A stretch of DNA of 37,041 nucleotides, taken from NCBI GenBank assembly GCA_902782445.1, contig CACZNC010000061.1, positions 1-37,041 on the forward strand, given 5' to 3'. Shown piece after piece: positions 35,610 through 37,041 of the stretch. The first letter of the stretch is position 1, and each line of letters starts with the position of its first letter. Below the pieces are notes generated by a model. That model made no database searches and was not told the origin of the DNA. It saw only the letters and a program-made list of their open reading frames with translations. The translations under genes and the position numbers were made by a program. This DNA comes from an uncultured Ruminococcus sp. (GTDB taxonomy: Bacteria; Bacillota; Clostridia; Oscillospirales; CAG-272).

Positions 35610-36587
35610 ATGAAACTGGCGATTTACGGTTACGGCAATCTTGGGAGAGGCGTGGAGTGCGCAACCGCGAAGGCACCGGACGCGGAACTCATCGGGATCT
35701 TCACCCGCAGGGACCCCGCCTCCGTCAAGCCCCACTGCGATATCCCCGTCTACCCCGCGAAGGACATTCTGAGCTATCGGGACAGCATCGACGTTCTCAT
35801 CATCTGCGGGGGGTCCGCGACGGATCTGCCCGGCATGACCCCCGCGCTGGCGAAGGACTTCAACGTCCTCGACAGCTTCGACACCCACGCCTCCATCCCC
35901 GAGCACTTCGCCCGGGTGGATCAGGCGGCGGAGGAGAGCGGACACATCGCCCTGATCTCGGCGGGCTGGGACCCCGGGATGTTCTCCCTGAACCGCCTCT
36001 ATGCCAACGCCATCCTCCCCGACGGCGCGGACTATACCTTCTGGGGCCGCGGAGTCAGCCAGGGCCATTCCGACGCCATCCGCCGCATCCCCGGGGTGAA
36101 GGACGCGAGACAGTACACCGTTCCCGTCCCGGAAGCCCTCGCAAGGGTGCGGGCAGGTGAAAATCCCACCCTCTCCGTCCGGGAAAAGCACACCCGCGAA
36201 TGCTACGTGGTCCTCGAAGAAGGGGCCGATCCCGCAAAGATCGAGCGGGAGATCAAAACCATGCCCCACTACTTCGACGAGTACGACACCACCGTCAATT
36301 TCATCAGCGAGGAAGAACTCCTGCGGGATCACCGGGGCATCCCCCACGGCGGCGAAGTCATCCGCACCGGCAAAACCGGCTGGAACGGCGAAAACAGCCA
36401 CGTGATCGAATACTCCCTGAAGCTCGACTCCAACCCCGAGTTCACCGCCTCCGTCCTCGTCGCCTTCGCCCGCGCGATTTACAAGATGCGCGCCCGCGGC
36501 GTCACCGGATGCAAGACCGTCTTCGACGTGGCCCCCGCGGATCTGTCCCCCCTCTCCCCCGAAGAGCTTCGGAAGAAACTGCTGTAA
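35610..36587 (+). CDS. ddh: meso-Diaminopimelate dehydrogenase
   Basis: 325 residues; forms meso-2,6-diaminopimelate from tetrahydrodipicolinate, ammonia and NADPH in one step, bypassing the acylated intermediates. Nucleotide motif Gly-Tyr-Gly-Asn-Leu-Gly-Arg-Gly (7-14). Family motifs include Asp-Ser-Phe-Asp-Thr-His (about 91-96), Ser-Ala-Gly-Trp-Asp-Pro-Gly-Met-Phe-Ser and Gly-Arg-Gly-Val-Ser-Gln-Gly-His-Ser. GGAGAG precedes the ATG, inside a small inverted repeat that could hide it. Its place after dapA and dapB shows that this organism uses the dehydrogenase route to the cell-wall amino acid and lysine; a decarboxylase gene (lysA) is not in the window. Confidence 0.96.
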   Translation: MKLAIYGYGNLGRGVECATAKAPDAELIGIFTRRDPASVKPHCDIPVYPAKDILSYRDSIDVLIICGGSATDLPGMTPALAKDFNVLDSFDTHASIPEHFARVDQAAEESGHIALISAGWDPGMFSLNRLYANAILPDGADYTFWGRGVSQGHSDAIRRIPGVKDARQYTVPVPEALARVRAGENPTLSVREKHTRECYVVLEEGADPAKIEREIKTMPHYFDEYDTTVNFISEEELLRDHRGIPHGGEVIRTGKTGWNGENSHVIEYSLKLDSNPEFTASVLVAFARAIYKMRARGVTGCKTVFDVAPADLSPLSPEELRKKLL

Positions 36588-36618
36588 GGGGATCCGCGTT
36601 TTTCCGGGGCGGAGGTTT

Positions 36619-36870
36619 GTGCGGTGCGGGATTTTCGGTTTTTGTTGGGGAGCGCTGCGCTGGAATGGAAGGGACGCGCAGTCGTTCAGTCTGTAAACGG
36701 AGCGATCCCCGCGGGCTTCTTCCGATTCAAGCCGGACGAGCCGAAACACGGAGCCAACCCGGCTTGATCGCCGAAGTGCTGCCAAACCCGTGCTCGGAGC
36801 AAGCTCCTCGGCCTCCGGCGGAGATTCAGGCGCGCATGGAAAGGGGACAGCGTGCAGGCGGACGGGATGA
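36619..36870 (+). repeat. Mosaic repeat R15 (arm type a), unpaired
   Basis: GTGCGGGATTTTCGG distal end, core, hairpin GGAGC-aa-GCTCC (36796-36807), arm a (GCGCGCATGGAAAGGGGACA), ending at the parS-like site. Confidence 0.85.
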
Positions 36871-36886
36871 TGTTTCACGTGAAACA
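36871..36886. other. parS-like site 10 (perfect)
   Basis: TGTTTCACGTGAAACA at the inner end of R15. AATTCTGAATT and CATTCCTCATTCC simple sequence follows to about 36940. Confidence 0.85.
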
Positions 36887-36950
36887 ATTCATAATTCTTC
36901 ATTCTGAATTCTGAATTTCATTCCTCATTCCTCATTCACTCCTTGTCCGG

Positions 36951-37041
36951 GTTCAGCGCATCGGTAAGTTGAAAGGTTCAGCGCATCGGTAAGTAAAAGG
37001 TTCAGCGCATCGGTAAGCCATTGTGGTAAAATAACACCGAA
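36951..37041 (+). mobile_element. Tandem 18-bp repeats, possible tip of an IS21-type element
   Basis: GTTCAGCGCATCGGTAAG occurs three times, at 36951, 36976 and 37000 (spacing 25 and 24 bases), followed by a TAAAAT at 37027. Several direct repeats at the tip are a known trait of IS21-family ends, where the transposase binds. No transposase is visible because the window ends here, so this is an inference. Confidence 0.4.

Noticed and set aside
36951..37017. CRISPR array
   Set aside because: Only three 18-bp units with 6-7 base gaps; no spacers of normal length and no cas genes.

Overview
The window is a 37 kb piece of a GC-rich Gram-positive genome, most likely an uncultured gut-type member of the Clostridia. 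This is inferred from sigma-A-type promoters with 17 bp spacers, AGGAGG-type ribosome binding sites, a lysine riboswitch, a dapA-dapB-ddh (diaminopimelate dehydrogenase) lysine route, a single-chain iron-sulfur serine dehydratase and lipoprotein solute-binding proteins. The species cannot be named from the sequence. I support 21 protein genes and found no tRNA, rRNA or CRISPR array.

Layout. 1-331: copy of a dispersed repeat (family B) and a terminator. 332-2417 (minus): DUF2383-like protein and a solute-binding lipoprotein. 3488-5527 (minus): TetM/EF-G-like GTPase. 6414-9972 (minus): two-gene heterodimeric ABC exporter. 10494-11846 (minus): secreted, C-terminally anchored protein. 12976-14493 (plus): second solute-binding lipoprotein. 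14609-15952 (minus): sulfatase. 16302-17498 (plus): L-serine dehydratase. 18020-21019 (minus): MacB/FtsX-type ABC protein. 21767-24162 (plus): aldolase of the DapA/NanA superfamily overlapping a sialidase-fold protein. 24867-29184 (minus): PhoB/PhoR-like two-component system followed by nicotinamidase and nicotinate phosphoribosyltransferase. 29468-31216 (plus): Na/Pi cotransporter with a Pho-box-like promoter, divergent from the two-component system. 32047-32619 (minus): small membrane coiled-coil protein. 33398-36587 (plus): dapA behind a lysine riboswitch, then dapB and ddh. 36951-37041: tandem repeats that look like the tip of an IS21-type element.

The most striking content lies between the genes. 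About 4.6 kb (12% of the window) is one family of mosaic repeats, 15 copies of about 250-440 bp (R1-R15). Most copies end at the 16-bp palindrome TGTTTCACGTGAAACA, which matches the consensus parS site of the chromosome-partition protein ParB/Spo0J. I count eight perfect sites, two with one or two mismatches and two more decayed ones. Many copies are arranged head to head around the site. Each copy carries a central hairpin whose stem changes on both sides in step from copy to copy. Bacterial chromosomes usually carry a handful to about ten parS sites in total, so this density, and its coupling to a dispersed repeat, is the observation I would follow first. No ParB, integrase or transposase gene is present in the window.

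The genes themselves suggest a saccharolytic, nutrient-sensing anaerobe: glycan-related functions (two binding proteins, sulfatase, sialidase-fold protein with a keto-acid aldolase), serine deamination, phosphate sensing linked by gene order to NAD salvage, and lysine/meso-diaminopimelate synthesis under lysine control.
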